64,000 nt of DNA from Cruorifilaria tuberocauda (lineage: Eukaryota; Nematoda; Chromadorea; Rhabditida; Onchocercidae): contig JABVXU010000187.1 in NCBI GenBank assembly GCA_013365365.1, positions 37,289 through 101,288 on the forward strand, written 5' to 3'. How positions within the stretch are numbered: position 1 is the stretch's first letter; each line of letters begins with the position of its first letter. The notes under the pieces were generated by a model that ran no database searches, had not been told where the DNA came from, and saw only the letters and a list, made by a program, of their open reading frames with translations. Both the position numbers and the translations under genes were made by a program. Of the stretch, positions 37,947 to 51,195 are shown one piece after another.

Positions 37947-40776
37947 ATTAATTCAAAACTTAAATTTGATACTTAATTCTAAATTAAATGAAAATTCATC
38001 TAAAAAGGAGAGGGAAAGAGAGAAAAAACAACGGGAAAGAAATAAATATTGGCGAAGTGTTATTCGATTGCTTTCATTTCTTAGATATTCAATCAGCAAC
38101 CACAAGTCCACTGAAATCATCAAATCCTTTTCTCATCAATCTTGACACACTATCTCGAACTATCTATGGTACCATTTTTGGCAGCAAAAGGTGTGCCTTA
38201 CAATAGTTTTATATTTTTCTTGGCTATAGCCTTCAAGCAATTTTGCTATTCATCGATAACATGCTGATCCGACATTATTAAGCATATACTAAGCTGATAA
38301 CGATATTATTTCAAATTATCCAACTTTTTTAGGCTGATTAGCATGAATACGGTACAGTATTCTTTAGAAGTTAGGCCATAACATTTCTGCAAAAAATACA
38401 TTTAGGAAATAAATCAGCTATGATTGCTTACTAGTGAAGAAGTAAGAAACTATATGGAAACTATTTATCGATTAATAATTATTTAATTTCAAATAGCAAA
38501 ACTATTTAAGTAAAAGTTTTTTAAGCGGCTTGCTTCTACTCTAATTATTTTTACAGGAATTGAAATTGGTTAAAACAACTGATCAGTGATTATTCGTTTA
38601 TCATTAAGCTTTATTGATATTTTATTGCAACAGGATAAAAAACAGTTGTAAAAAGAATGCGATGAAAATTAATATAAACTTTTTGATATTTCAATAAGAC
38701 TAATTCTTTTTGAAATAAAAGTGGAAAATGGTCTCTGATGCTAACTGAAATAATTCCGGTAAATTTGTTCGTAACTAAAATCTTTTGAAATCGATTTAAT
38801 TTATTATATTTGTAATATCGAAATCAATTAAATCCATCTTATGATTTACTAAATATTGAATTCGGTTTTTTTGAAAACAAACTCTGAACTTAACATATCA
38901 AACCGTCAAATTTTTTTTAACCGACAACGTCAAAGCAAAATGAATATTTGATTAATTGAAAGTTCAATTGATTTTTAATATAAAATGATTATCACTGTTT
39001 TGCTTACGAAATTTCAAAAGAAATTAAATTCTGAAATGTCTATCCTCTAATTTTTATTGGTATCCCTTTCTTTTTTGTGGATACTATTTAAGGTAATTAT
39101 TGAAATTTTGTTAATTGAATATCCATTCATTCGGTAATTAATTCAAAAAATAAATATGGGCCTCTTTATTTAAGATTATTTAAAAATACTTTAATAATTA
39201 TTATTTATTTCTTTTTTTATGTGAAATTTTAAGACAAAAAAGGAAAATCTTTTATTATTGAAATCATTATTATTGGAAATCTTTTATTTTTTATCTTTTA
39301 TTCTTTCTTGAATATTTCTTTTATTCTTAAATAAAGTGATAATGCAGCATATCTTACTAGAATTTTTATACAATTCATTTTATTTTATTAGGAAATGTAA
39401 TTAAATTTCTAATCTAAGTAGCTTAATAAATTTTACTATTAAATCAAGCATTAATTACTTCTAACACTAACAATTGAAATCAGTTTGTTTTCATTTGTTC
39501 AATCAGTTCTGAAACTTTGCTTAACTTTGCAGAAAACGACTACTGAATAGGATTATAACTAACCTGATTAACTATTTGGAGTGTTCCAAGAATTGTTCAC
39601 ATCTCTTTATTCCTATCTTTTCTTTTTTTTGCTTTTCAAATTATAAAGGATTGTTAAATATCATGGAATTTCATATATCACCGGATGGCTGAATTTATAA
39701 CCCATTGATTTGTTGAAAAAAACTTTGTATTTTGTGTGATTGAAAATGCTATCATTTAACGATCAAACTGAACTGTAAATGCTACTTACTGTAATTTGCT
39801 TCCATTTAGATAGCAAATATTCCATCTTTTTCTTGCCATTTCATGGAAATTGAAAATCTGAAAATTTTTCTTTTTTTATATGAACCTTTTTTCGGGAATG
39901 TTTATTCGATGGAAATAATTTCTGAATAAATACAATGTATAGCCGTTTCGACACTTTCTGAATCTTCCCTACTAAGTTATCTCTTTTGAAAGGTTTCATA
40001 AATTTCTTTGTACAAAAATTTTCCTGTAATTACATACAAAAATATTCTCTATTCTAGTAGAAATTAGCGTAGATATGGTTGATTTCTATCAAAATAATCA
40101 TAATTTTTATGCAAAAATTTTTTTTCAAAATTTCGCATACTGTTAGATAATAAGAAATTGAAGAAAGCGAAATTTTAACATTTTTCAGTAAGTATTTCAG
40201 TAAGCTCGACGGTTGAATTGTGTGCTTCTTGGGAGACTTATTGCGAGACAGAATTGAATGTTTTTCGCTTTCTGGAATTTTATTTCGAAATTTCGCTGAA
40301 AATATAAATTCGTAAGACTGAATGCAAACTTATCTCAGAAACAACAATTCCACTTTAAAAAGTGTGACAATTGATAAAATTTAACTTACTTAACTTATTT
40401 GAAGGATTCTGATTTTAAGAGCTACAGTCTTGAAGGTGTTGAAATTTTTGTTCCTGATTGAAATATCTTTAATTACCAGCCGCAAAACTTTAGTATTATG
40501 AATTTCATATATCAGTTACCTGTCTTTTTAAATCACAGATTTGGAGATAAGTTTTGCAAGAAAATCTCTCTTATCATAATTCTTCTAAATATATGCAACC
40601 ACTTGTCGCAATCAAAGTATTAAGCTTTAATTTTGTCATTACATCCTACACGTATCTTCAAATTATCATAAATTCTCCTTTTCCAGTTTTCACTCATGAA
40701 TCCTTTAGTTACAAAAAATCCATTCAGTAATCAATAAATTTATTTTACGTAATATTTACTTGAATTAAGGTCACTA
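37947..40776. other. Intergenic, with a possible alternative last exon
   Basis: An exon-like stretch at about 38097-38205 follows the acceptor TTCAATCAG. It could be an alternative end for the Q-rich gene (see findings). The rest is AT-rich with nothing I can call. Confidence 0.4.
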
Positions 40777-43280
40777 ATGGCGGGAGATTTTGATATGGAA
40801 GCTTTAGTGCTAATGATATTAACCTATATGGCTCTGATCATTGTCATTTTGCGCATTGCACTTGCGCTTTGCCAGTTCACGATCAAGAATGAAGTCGATC
40901 GGGCTAGAAGGATGGTGCGTTACATTGCTGGGCATTTTGGAAGTTGATTATTATTATAAGAATTGAAATTCTACTTAATTTCAAATCATATATTCATTAA
41001 TGGATATTTTCCTGGTAGTCGCAAGACTTAAAAATGAATTAAAATTTCTGCAATAATAAATTCACAAAAATAAATAACACTTATCTAATAATATTATTAT
41101 TACACAGATTAAGCGTACATTTTGCAATAGTACGGTAGTAAAAGTATTCTAAAGAAATGATCTGTAATGAGACCAGAAACAGTTTGAAATAAATAAAAAT
41201 CAGTTGATTTAAATTACATCAATAGATCAACTGCTAATAAGATCTTAACTTTGAATTTATTTGAATGATCAAAAGAAGTTCACTTCTGTTCGTCCAATTG
41301 ATATTTAGTTTTGTGATAGCTTGATTTATTATAAACAAAATATTGACTGTTAAAATCTTGTCAGTTTGATGAATTTTATCAAGACTTCCCGGAGTTTAGT
41401 TGTGATGGCTAAATAGTAGTTATTCTGCAGCCGAAATTTTTGAATAAAATTACTGATAAAAAGCAAAAATTTTTAAATCATTGCATCTGAAATATTTGCT
41501 TATTTCAGACAGAACGATCATTATCGCTTGAAAAAGTAACAGTTATGAATGCGGATGAGAACAAACAAAATTCGAACTATTATAAATATCATGAAAGACC
41601 AAAAAAGTAATCACACCATTATTATCAATTTATTGAAATGATAAATCCCTGATTTCTTCCTTTCAAACAGCAGTTATAGAAGTTATAATTACAGGAATCA
41701 TAATTCAAATTATTATAGGAAACATAAAATGGTTTCTCTCGGTTCATCTAAAGAAAACAAGAATAGTCAACCTGAAAATGGTATTTTAACTTTAAAACTT
41801 TAAAATAATTAAATTTAAGGAAAAAAGTGAAACAATTTTTGGAACTGTTAAAATACCAGTTTAGTAAATTTTTGTAATAGCAAATTTTTGTTTTCGCATG
41901 GAATTACGTTTACAGTCCGTATATATCACTAAATAATGCGAACAATTTTATCGTTAAATCCGGTTGAAGTAAGAAGGAAAAAATAAATGAATGTTAATGA
42001 CGAAAAATATAATTTCATTTTCAAGGATTACATTCATAGCTTAATTCTATGAAAAGTTATTTTTGTAGTAGTTTCTCCTGTTCTTTTTTTTCTTTGTTTC
42101 TTTTGTTGTTTCTTCCCACGGACAGTTCTGCAGCTCGAAGATTATCTTCTTAATTAACTCTCTTAATTTGACATTAAAGAATTTGATAAATTGAAAGGCA
42201 AACTGACTAAAGAATTGCAGCCTCTGCAAGCATAACACGATCCCATCAGAAACAAATAAAAGATGGTAAATTTATATAAGTAATATAATAATAATAATTA
42301 TGAGTTTGATCTGATCAATTGTGGTTAATCTCACCATAATAAATAGATAAATGTATATGTATATAAATATAGAAATAAATTAATAAGAACATATTATATT
42401 TGCGATTAATCCAATTAATTGAGAAAGAATGATTAACTTTTAAGCTTTTAGTTAATTTTGAAGTTAGTAAGCTCTTATACAATGAAAAATTACAGTTTAA
42501 AGTAGAAATTCAAGTCAATAAACATGTTGTTGATTTAAAGATGAATCATTTTGGTTACATTCATTCGACGAAAGTGAGCTAAGCAAGGAAAGTACAACCA
42601 TACCGCAAACGTCCGCTTACGGAATGCGAAAAATTGGCAAAAAAGAATATATTGAGTAAGGAATTCACTCATTCGAAAATCAATTTTATTCAAATATTAC
42701 CTCGACTTTATTTTTTTAATTTGAAATATATAAAATAACTCTAAATTTTTATAACATCAAAGTAATGTTAATTGTATGTGAAGTTCTGTGCGATGTTTGG
42801 ATAACATTGAAATATACAACTGAGTGCCTGATACGTCTAAAAGTTATCGAAGACTCTTTCTTTTCATTTTATTTTATTCTAACCAATAGTGTTGAAAATG
42901 CAGACCAATTTATTTCTGTTGGTGAATTTCTTACTTGCATCAATTTTCCAGCTAATAAAATATCGTTTAATTTTAGTGATACAAACATTGGCTCACCAGG
43001 ATCCAAAGCACTAGAACAAAAATCAAGTGAGTATACCGAGTAAGTTTACTATAACATACATACTTTTAAAAAGTAACTGAAAATATTTGGAAACCTAAAC
43101 GCAAGTATATAAAAGCGAGTGTATTTGGAAACCTACCTAAAAAAGCATAACAATGTATCCTAGTCCATATGATCTAATCAAACAATTATAATGAAATGAT
43201 AATTAAACGTTCAAAAAAGGAAGAGCGATGCAACGGAAAATAATATTAATGAACGAGTTAATCGGAGCAGCAGAAGATAA
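40777..43280 (+). CDS. Small single-span membrane protein of unknown function
   Basis: Exons 40777-40914, 41509-41606, 41671-41780, 42541-42655, 42977-43039 and 43220-43280 join in phase (0, 2, 1, 2, 2) to give 194 residues. The start is MAGDFDMEALVLM. Residues about 9-33 form one strongly hydrophobic span (LILTYMALIIVILRIALAL type), followed by a basic stretch (DRARRM). That suggests a short N-terminus outside and a long cytosolic tail. The tail is rich in Asn, Tyr, Ser, Lys and Glu (SYRSYNYRNHNSNYY) and ends NRSSRR. Exons 4 and 5 both end GA|GTAAG, where failure to splice gives GAG TAA at once, so intron retention would truncate the protein. The start lies seven bases after a TTAAG acceptor. 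AATAAA follows at 43335-43340. I do not recognise the family. Confidence 0.66.
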
Positions 43281-43334
43281 AAAAATTGTAATGATTAAAA
43301 TGCATTGTTTTGTGAAATATTTTTCTTTTCTGAT

Positions 43335-43340
43335 AATAAA
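43335..43340 (+). terminator. Poly(A) signal of the small membrane-protein gene
   Basis: AATAAA, 55 bases after the stop codon ending at 43280. Confidence 0.55.
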
Positions 43341-43934
43341 TTGCTTTTTTCTATGATTAGCAAAAATTATTCATCAATCGGTAAAAAATAGCACGAAATA
43401 AGAATGTTGTGGCTTATTGCTTTTTGAGAAAAATTATTTTGTAGTAATTAAAGAGCATATTTGCAAGTAGATCAGATTAATTTTAAGGATCTTTTATTCA
43501 ACCTCTTGCAAAACCAGACAATTTAGGGAGAAATACATTGAACAAAAGTATTGAAGTTAATTTTTCCAAACGACGCTTTACAAATTTATTTTCAAAACCT
43601 TTATGTAGAAAATAGAAATATGCAAAAGAAAAAGAATTTTGGAAAATGTATCTTATAATTGGTCATCCTATTCAAAAGATGAAAAGGAATATCCTTGAAT
43701 TTATGTACCTTTCGCAGCATTCAGAATTAGCGCTTTAATTCTAGAATAATTCTAACTTGTAATACAATTAAACTGAAAAACTGAAAAATTAAAACGCACA
43801 ATGCTTCATGCTGATTGAAACAGAAATTCATACTTGATAAACAATATTTACTCTTCATAAAAATTGATTTTAACCGAAAAAAATTCGGATTACAATCACT
43901 TCTAAAAGGCGTGATCATATAAGTTTAGTCATAT
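43341..43934. other. Gap between convergent genes
   Basis: About 590 bases of AT-rich sequence between two converging transcription units. I see no further feature in it. Confidence 0.5.
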
Positions 43935-43940
43935 TTTATT
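43935..43940 (-). terminator. Poly(A) signal of DSCC1
   Basis: AATAAA on the minus strand, about 90 bases past the stop at 44032-44030. Confidence 0.55.
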
Positions 43941-44029
43941 TCATAAAACTATGAGACAGTAAATATATACAAGAAATTAACAAGCAAAGGAGGTTCAAAG
44001 ATTCAAAGCATTCATAACACATTTGAAAA

Positions 44030-47000
44030 TTATAACAACATTTCTTTTAAACCAACCAGCAGTTTCTCGCCATTTATGGTAGTTGTCTGCCGGCAGCAGT
44101 TCATCAAAAGTTCGTTTAAATGTCTTTTTGTAGGGCAAAGATCACTGAGATATTGCTGTATAGCCGATTCTTCCCAAGATTGTCGAAGAGAAAATAGTAA
44201 TTCTAATCTGTACAAACTGATTTTAATTAAAAAAATAGTGTAACAAGTCTTTGTTATACATGTTATGGTTTGGAAGAATTTGCAACCAAATATAACAGTC
44301 GAAATTCGATTCCAAAGATCCAAGATCGAATTTTACAATTAATGAATAGCCTCTTTCTACCAAGTAGTGAAGTCGTGAAGTGTCATTAAGTATATTGTTG
44401 TAAGCAACATTTGAAAATTAGTGAAATAAATTTCATCAGACAAGCTGCTATGAATAAAACATGTTAACCTTTTAATTGGATCTTCCGGCAAATCTTCAAC
44501 GTTCAAATAACGAATTGTTTTTCCGGTTGTCAATTCATCGTCAATAAATGCAAGTCCTTCTAAATATTCTTCCTGAAATTCAAGGAAAATATAGACTGAT
44601 TTAAAGTAGGATCATTATTAGACTTCTTTTTGGATGATTACAGTAAAAGTACCGAATTTGGTCTAATTAACTCAACTGCTTCTCTACTGTTCTGTGATAA
44701 CTTTGGTAGCAAATCTTTAGCGAATTTCCACCTAATATCAACTCAAAAATATGTAGAAAATGTCGGCTAAAATTTGATAATCGTAAGCCGAAATTAAATA
44801 AAAGAATGGCAGATATAAGATTACTTTGAATTCAACACCAATTGGTAAAATTTGTTGTAGAGTTCTTTCGAAAATGTCATATTCGAATTTTACAGCTGCG
44901 CGAAGAAGTTGTGAAATCTTCGCCCGACAAATTGCTTTTTCGTTGATATGATATGTCTTGGTACCATTTTCTAAAATAAAAATGGAAATAATAACATGCA
45001 TTTGCTTTTCCCCTTGCAGTTAAGAATGATAAAAAGTGGTATTTCATATTTAACTTCAAGTAGATTGGTTATCGAATGCATAAAATGAGAGGACATGATG
45101 GATAATATGGGACAGGCTGATATATGATCATTCAAATATTGGTATCAGAGGCATACTGTAGCAAAACAAATCGGAAATATAGATGACCGCAGAAATATCT
45201 TATAATTCTGAACAATAACGATTAACAGTAAAATTTGCAAAAGTCTACGTACCTTCAACAACATCGCAGTATGTTTCAATTAACCAATTAATTAATTCAA
45301 GAGGAATATTTTTGTCTGGCAACTGTTTTTTCAAAGCTTCTTTCAAACATTCCAACCCAACAGACTCAAGAATAATGCCTGGCTCTTCATCATCATCCAA
45401 ACAATCCACGAGTATAGTTAAAAGACGATCATGGAATTCTGCTGACAACATTCGTACATATCCTATACAAATTGACATCATGAATGTCATACCAAAGAAC
45501 AATACCTAACATTTATTATTTTTTTATAATCATTTCTTTGTGACCAAACTTCAACACAACAAAAATTATTTAACTAACAAACCGTTCAAGGTTATCACAG
45601 GTAAATGCTTGAGAGCTTTCTGCAGTTCTGCTTCACTCATTTGAACAATATTTAGTAAATCTTCAACAGTATAACTGAAATCTGTCTATAAGCTTTTGAA
45701 AATTTTAAGCACTAAATAAAAATTAGGACTGAATTCTTATCACTTGTAATTAAAATTATTAAAATTAAATGATTTGTTTAAACATTAAAATTAGTTATTA
45801 TTACTACTATACTATATACTGTCTTACTCATGAGACTTTTAAGTGATTACTTATGATGATTAAATATAACTTAAATTATTATAATATCATTACTTACAAC
45901 TTATTGTTCCTATTTAGTCCTTCATCCCACTCTAATTCACTCTCATGTAGCTTTTCTTTTAACCGCTGAAGTGGAACATAAGCCATTTTTCGTAATTCCA
46001 TAAAATTATTTTTCATCACAACAACCTATAAAGTAATATTTTAACCATAAATATGCCCATTTAATTTAAAACATTCACAATTTAAAAAGTAATCAAATTA
46101 TATCAAAAGCTCTTTTTAATTTCAAACAAACTATATCAGTTGCATTACTAAGGAACTTATGCAAATATTATTTTCGAACTTTAAAGTCTTGAGTAACTTG
46201 GAAATACATATTATCTAGATAAAATGAGCAAACATTTTGCTTTTACATTACATTATTTTACTAAAAAATGACCATAACATCAATGATTTAATAAAACGAA
46301 CATAATTCAGGGAGCAGTACCTTTCGAATCATTTTACTGCTTTTATTAGCATCCGTTTCATCGTTAAAATGAAATTCTGGCAAAAGTAATAATACATTTG
46401 ATGTTACCACTTCCTTTATATCGTATGTGGTATCGTGGGTACACAAAACAGGACTGTCTTCTTGATCACCACGAATAACAAGTCTGAAATAACTTTCAAA
46501 TGTTTGGTTTTTTTTTCAAACTACAAAATTTCACTGCTTTATCGCTCTTTATTCTATGTTAAATGTAGACCTTTAAAAATAAATTCCCTTATTTTTGCGA
46601 AGAAATTCAGAACACTTACTGTTCACCGGTCATTATTTGGTCGACTAATGTTGGATTGATTTCGACCAAACGATATTCCCCCGAAAGTAATGGAGATTCA
46701 AATTCTAAGCATTGCAATTCGGTCTGTAGGAGAGAAAATGAAACAATGTAAAAAAAAAAGACTAATAGAGAAGTCAAAGATCAGGTAATATTCGAAATGG
46801 TCATGTAAAATTCTTGCCCATTCCAAATTGCCTTGGAGGTAAATTTGTGAAATTTCATATACAATAATTACTTCTAGGTTGGCGTCGAATGAGTTACATT
46901 CTGGTATAACCAAATTTTCTTTTGAAATTTTATTATTCTGGCCAAAAATTTCCCTGTGAGTGTCGATTACCTGAAAGTTTTTAAAATACACACCTTGTTT

Positions 47001-47446
47001 TACTCTTAAAGAATGTACTTAAAATCATCTTTCCTTATTCTGGAAATAATTCGAATTTACTTCGAGTGTTACGTTAGCGAATTATAATATTGTAATCAAT
47101 TTTTATTTTGTAGAATGCAAATTTAAACATCATATACTCAAATTGATCAAGTTGAAAAACCATCTTTTGGTTTATATTGTCCATTAGTTCCTTCAGACCT
47201 ATATATATTCCGATTTGAAGTTGAGATGCCAATCCGAAATGTTAAAAATATGTATGGAATCATTTGATCATTCACATCGAAGCTGTATCGAATATCAGTG
47301 ATATTATGTTAATATTTAGAATAGTACTTACAGATTTTTTAAAGGAAGAATAAGCAGTAATGAAAATCTAACAAACTTACAGCAGTAGAACTTGATTCAA
47401 CATTTTGTCCCAAATGTTTTGGCAGTCTCTTCACAAATTTATCCAT
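44030..47446 (-). CDS. dscc1: Sister chromatid cohesion protein DCC1
   Basis: Ten exons read leftward: 47446-47381, 46970-46872, 46723-46620, 46483-46321, 46025-45898, 45674-45583, 45462-45253, 44970-44825, 44572-44469 and 44207-44030. All phases agree, giving 429 residues against 393 in human. Matches to DSCC1 run in order: LVIRGDQEDSPVLCTHD and the TSNVLLLLPEF segment; FYTVEDLLNIVQMSEAEL; GYVRML; AICRAKISQLLRAAVKF; the GLAFIDD and VEDLPED segments; and LFSLRQSWEE to DLCPTKRHLNELL. DCC1 pairs with CTF8 and CTF18 in the alternative PCNA loader that supports replication and cohesion. Its C-terminal winged-helix part binds CTF18 and DNA polymerase epsilon. The start ATG lies 10 bases after a TTCAG acceptor. 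An additional splice-bounded 79-base stretch at 44731-44653 would break the frame, so I left it out. Confidence 0.95.
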
Positions 47447-50284
47447 ATTTCTCGGCTGAAATGACCAAGTTTGACAATTTATATATCACATCCGAATCGA
47501 TGCGAACATATTCATATGCATGGTTTCGTGTGTGTGTTTATATTCATACCTATAAGTATCTGAATGCATGTATTTATAAATACATGATTGCAGTAAGTAT
47601 AACATGTAACTCATGCCCCACGTAAGAACAATTCGATGAGCATAAACGATAAATAAGCTTAAATTGAAGCAGTTACAGTGCATAGAATGAAGTGCTTTCC
47701 ACGCATCATAATTAACACAGAAATCTATCATCATTCATGCATATATGCATTATAGGCATAGCACGCATCCTTCAAAAGCATGTGCGACCATCATAATGTA
47801 TGTCTCCGGCATGATGCCATTGCATGCGTTACAGCTTGTTGCACGCATTGTGATGCATATTGCATACATAGTCAATTGAAATTACTGATTTAAAACATGA
47901 AATAATACTGCTTAAATAAACATAAATTAAATCCTTCTCTGCTAGAGAATGTTAGTTTAAATGCTGCATTTCGCGCTTGCACTGCCATATTTCATTTGTT
48001 GCAGTTGCATGACAATCACAACGTTGCATGCAAAATCTTCCCAAACTTGCTGGAGTATTCTGGAATGTTAAATTACAGAAGGGAAGGAAAGCCTCGATAC
48101 CTTCTAGAAAACAGTATTGATATTCACTTTTTAGTAAAATTAAAATTTAAAATCTCCCGTTTTTTGATGTTTTGAAATTTCGCAGTTCATGGCATTTGAT
48201 TTTCAAATAAGAATAGATTAAAATTAAAGATAAAAATAAAAAATCGTCGGATTTGATGTCAAGCAATTATTTCCTATTATTTTGCATTTTAAGTGATAAT
48301 GAAAAAATAACAAAGATAGCAAGTTAATTAAAAACAAATTTACATTTTTTTGTTTTGCTTCATCCCTAAAAGAATGAAATTTTGTTCTTTTAACCTGAAA
48401 GATATTCCAGTTAAATAATGCATTTTACGAGGAAACTAACAACTGTGTGTACATCTTGCATATCAATTGATAAATGGTGAAAACGAAAATTTAATTAAAC
48501 ATTTTTCTTCAAATTAGTTTCGTTTATGAAAATTGGTTTAAAAGAAATCAAAAGTTAATTTATAAAGTAAAGAATTAAATTCAGAATCAGTTTGAAGGAA
48601 TTAATAGTTGTATGAAAAACAAGAAACTTTATAGTAAATGATTAGCACAGTGATAGAGGGAAAATCGCCATAAAATTTTTATTGAAAATTAAAAGGAACT
48701 TTTCTATTTAATTCATTTGTTTATACTGTTATGTTTATTAAAATGATAGCTTAGAAAATTCTTCAAAGTCTTTCTTTTAGAAATTTTGAGATAGAAACTA
48801 ATGAAGATGAAACGCTAAGCCAATGTTTAAGTTTGCAGAAGTTTGAAGTAAACAAATCAATTCTAAAGAACCAAAAGTGCAGCACATAGACGGGGAAATA
48901 GTGAAAGCGTACATTGAAGTGCGAAAAAATACGTGAAATAAATAACCGATTGATCATTCTAAAATATACTTACTTTGTTTCCGGTTTTTACTCTTTTCAT
49001 AGTTTTTCACAGGTATCACAGCTGAATAATTTCAACTTAGCTATTTGTCGGAAGGAACTTTTCACCTATTCAACGATTCAACATATCTATTCAGCAATAC
49101 TTTACATCTTTTCAATATTTTAGGTTATCTGTTTGCTATTCAGTATATCTGTCCAACAATTCTGTTATACATTTACAACGTTACAGTATTATGCTGCTTT
49201 GTCATAAAATAATAATATTATATGATTAAAATAATGAGTAACTGTTCCCACGACTAATTAGTTTTTTTTTGCCAAGATAATTCAAGGAATTAGATATTTC
49301 AATTAATTAAACTGCTATTTGTGATGAGGAAATGAAAAAAAAGACCCAGTTGGTATTATTGTTTATCAAAAGAAAGAAAGTATTTGAAAACAAGGACTAT
49401 ATCTATCGCTGTTATCTAAACGAATACATAACAGAGTCCGATGGAATTAGCCAATAGATATAATACTTTGATAAGAGTCTATAGTTCAAAATTTATTTTC
49501 GAGAAACTCACTATTCAACATATCCATTTGGTCTTCCATTCATGAAAAGTCTGTAGTGGATAGATATTTGTTACTTAAAGATTAACTTTGAATTTTATAA
49601 AATTTCAATTTTCCTGGATATTTCAAAGTGACAAATTATGATAACATTTTCTATTATGTTTTATATTGGTAAAATGCAATTCACTTGGAGAATATTTTCT
49701 TTGGGGAATGTTTTGGAGTTTGTGTTTATAGATAATCACCATTACAATTAGTATTGTACAGTTGGTGTTCTATAGACATTAGCGTTAATGGATATTCCAT
49801 GAAATGTTAATAAGGCGCAATACACATGAAATGTTTGCCAAATTCTTCTGTGGTATTGATAAAATTCATTTTGATTATTTTAAATTAGATTATAGACAAT
49901 ACTTCTCGTACAGTATGTAATTCGAACAATTCAAACATGTAAATGGTGCTTCATGCAACGATAAGTCAGTAATAATTCATTCTTGCTTCGGAATTCAGCT
50001 TAGATAATTTTATCTCTTATCATTTTGTAGCTAAACAGGTATTTAACAGTTTTAGATACTTCGGATTAAAGTTTAATAAAATTATCGCAATTTCATCTGC
50101 AATTATTGGTGACAATTAATTGCAATTAAAATATATTAAGAATATATATTCAAAAAAATTTGCTTTGAATTATCTCCATTTCATCCATAATGGTAATCTC
50201 ACGAAAAAGGAAGCATTGAGAATGAGTTGAAATTGATTGTATCGATTCAATACGTGATAAGATCAATTTTTTCATTTCGAACCT
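47447..50284. other. Spacer between divergent DSCC1 and akirin
   Basis: Nothing coding that I can support. The stretch 47730-48035 is dense in GCAT/ATGC steps, including several GCATGC-type words, and may be regulatory or a decayed repeat. The rest is AT-rich. Confidence 0.45.
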
Positions 50285-50316
50285 TCACGACTACTATGAA
50301 TGTAGTAGCATCGTGA
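50285..50316. other. 32-base hairpin upstream of akirin
   Basis: TCACGA-CTACTA pairs with TAGTAG-CA-TCGTGA around a six-base loop, leaving two unpaired bases. It is a 12-bp stem about 880 bases before the akirin start. It could be a protein-binding palindrome or a transcribed hairpin. Confidence 0.45.
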
Positions 50317-50452
50317 TCTATTAGAAACCAAGCAAGGCTAGGTTGGCAGTGTGTTGTATGGTCGGTGACGGAGGTGGGGGGATTCCTGTTATTTTTATAT
50401 TGGTGGTTAGGCATTGCTCAATAATCGCTTTCCAAAAGTGACTGAATTGCGT

Positions 50453-50458
50453 CACGTG
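50453..50458. promoter_or_regulatory. E-box CACGTG upstream of akirin
   Basis: Palindromic CACGTG inside GCGTCACGTGATG, in the GC-richer flank about 740 bases upstream of the akirin ATG. It is a typical bHLH/bZIP site, inferred from sequence alone. Confidence 0.35.
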
Positions 50459-51195
50459 ATGTGTTGTAATACATGGCATAAATTTTGTACAAAGTAGACA
50501 ATAATATAGCTTCTTTTGTTTGCTATTCCTTTCGTAATTTTTTTAATTTCCACCTAAAATTTCGTGAAATAGAATGGTGAAATTGATTTTATAATATCTT
50601 CTTTCATCTTTTCATCCTTAGTAGAAAATTGAAGTCACCAACGTATTTCCTCAAAATTTTTATATAAATTTTAATCGATAATAAAAGAAAACGCGTTGTG
50701 CACATACAAGCGAACATAGTGTTATATATTATGTATTATATATTTATTATATATTATTATATATTATACTTTATTAAAATATATTTTTACCATAGTTTAA
50801 TGATACTTCATTAAAACTTATTAAGAATACTAGTGCTAATTGAGTGAAGTAATATTTAGACTTTCGCAGACGAAGCATATTGAGCTGTTTGAGAAGTGTT
50901 CTTTTCTATACCCATTGATGTTTACATACTGCACATGAGCAAATAGGAAGGAAGAAATGTGAAGAAGTTAGGGAAGTGCATATGATGCCTTGCAACGTTT
51001 GGCATGATCGCTGACCTCACTGAATAACTCGTAATGCATCTCATATATTGTGTAGCGCTTCAGGATGTGTTTATTGCTTTTGAAGAAACTTCATTGAAAT
51101 ACGCCAGAGATTAGTAAGTGGTTAATGGAGGGTAATGCAAGGTTTTTTCCAGGTAAATTCAATTTCAACTGTTAGTGCGGTAACTTGTGATATCC

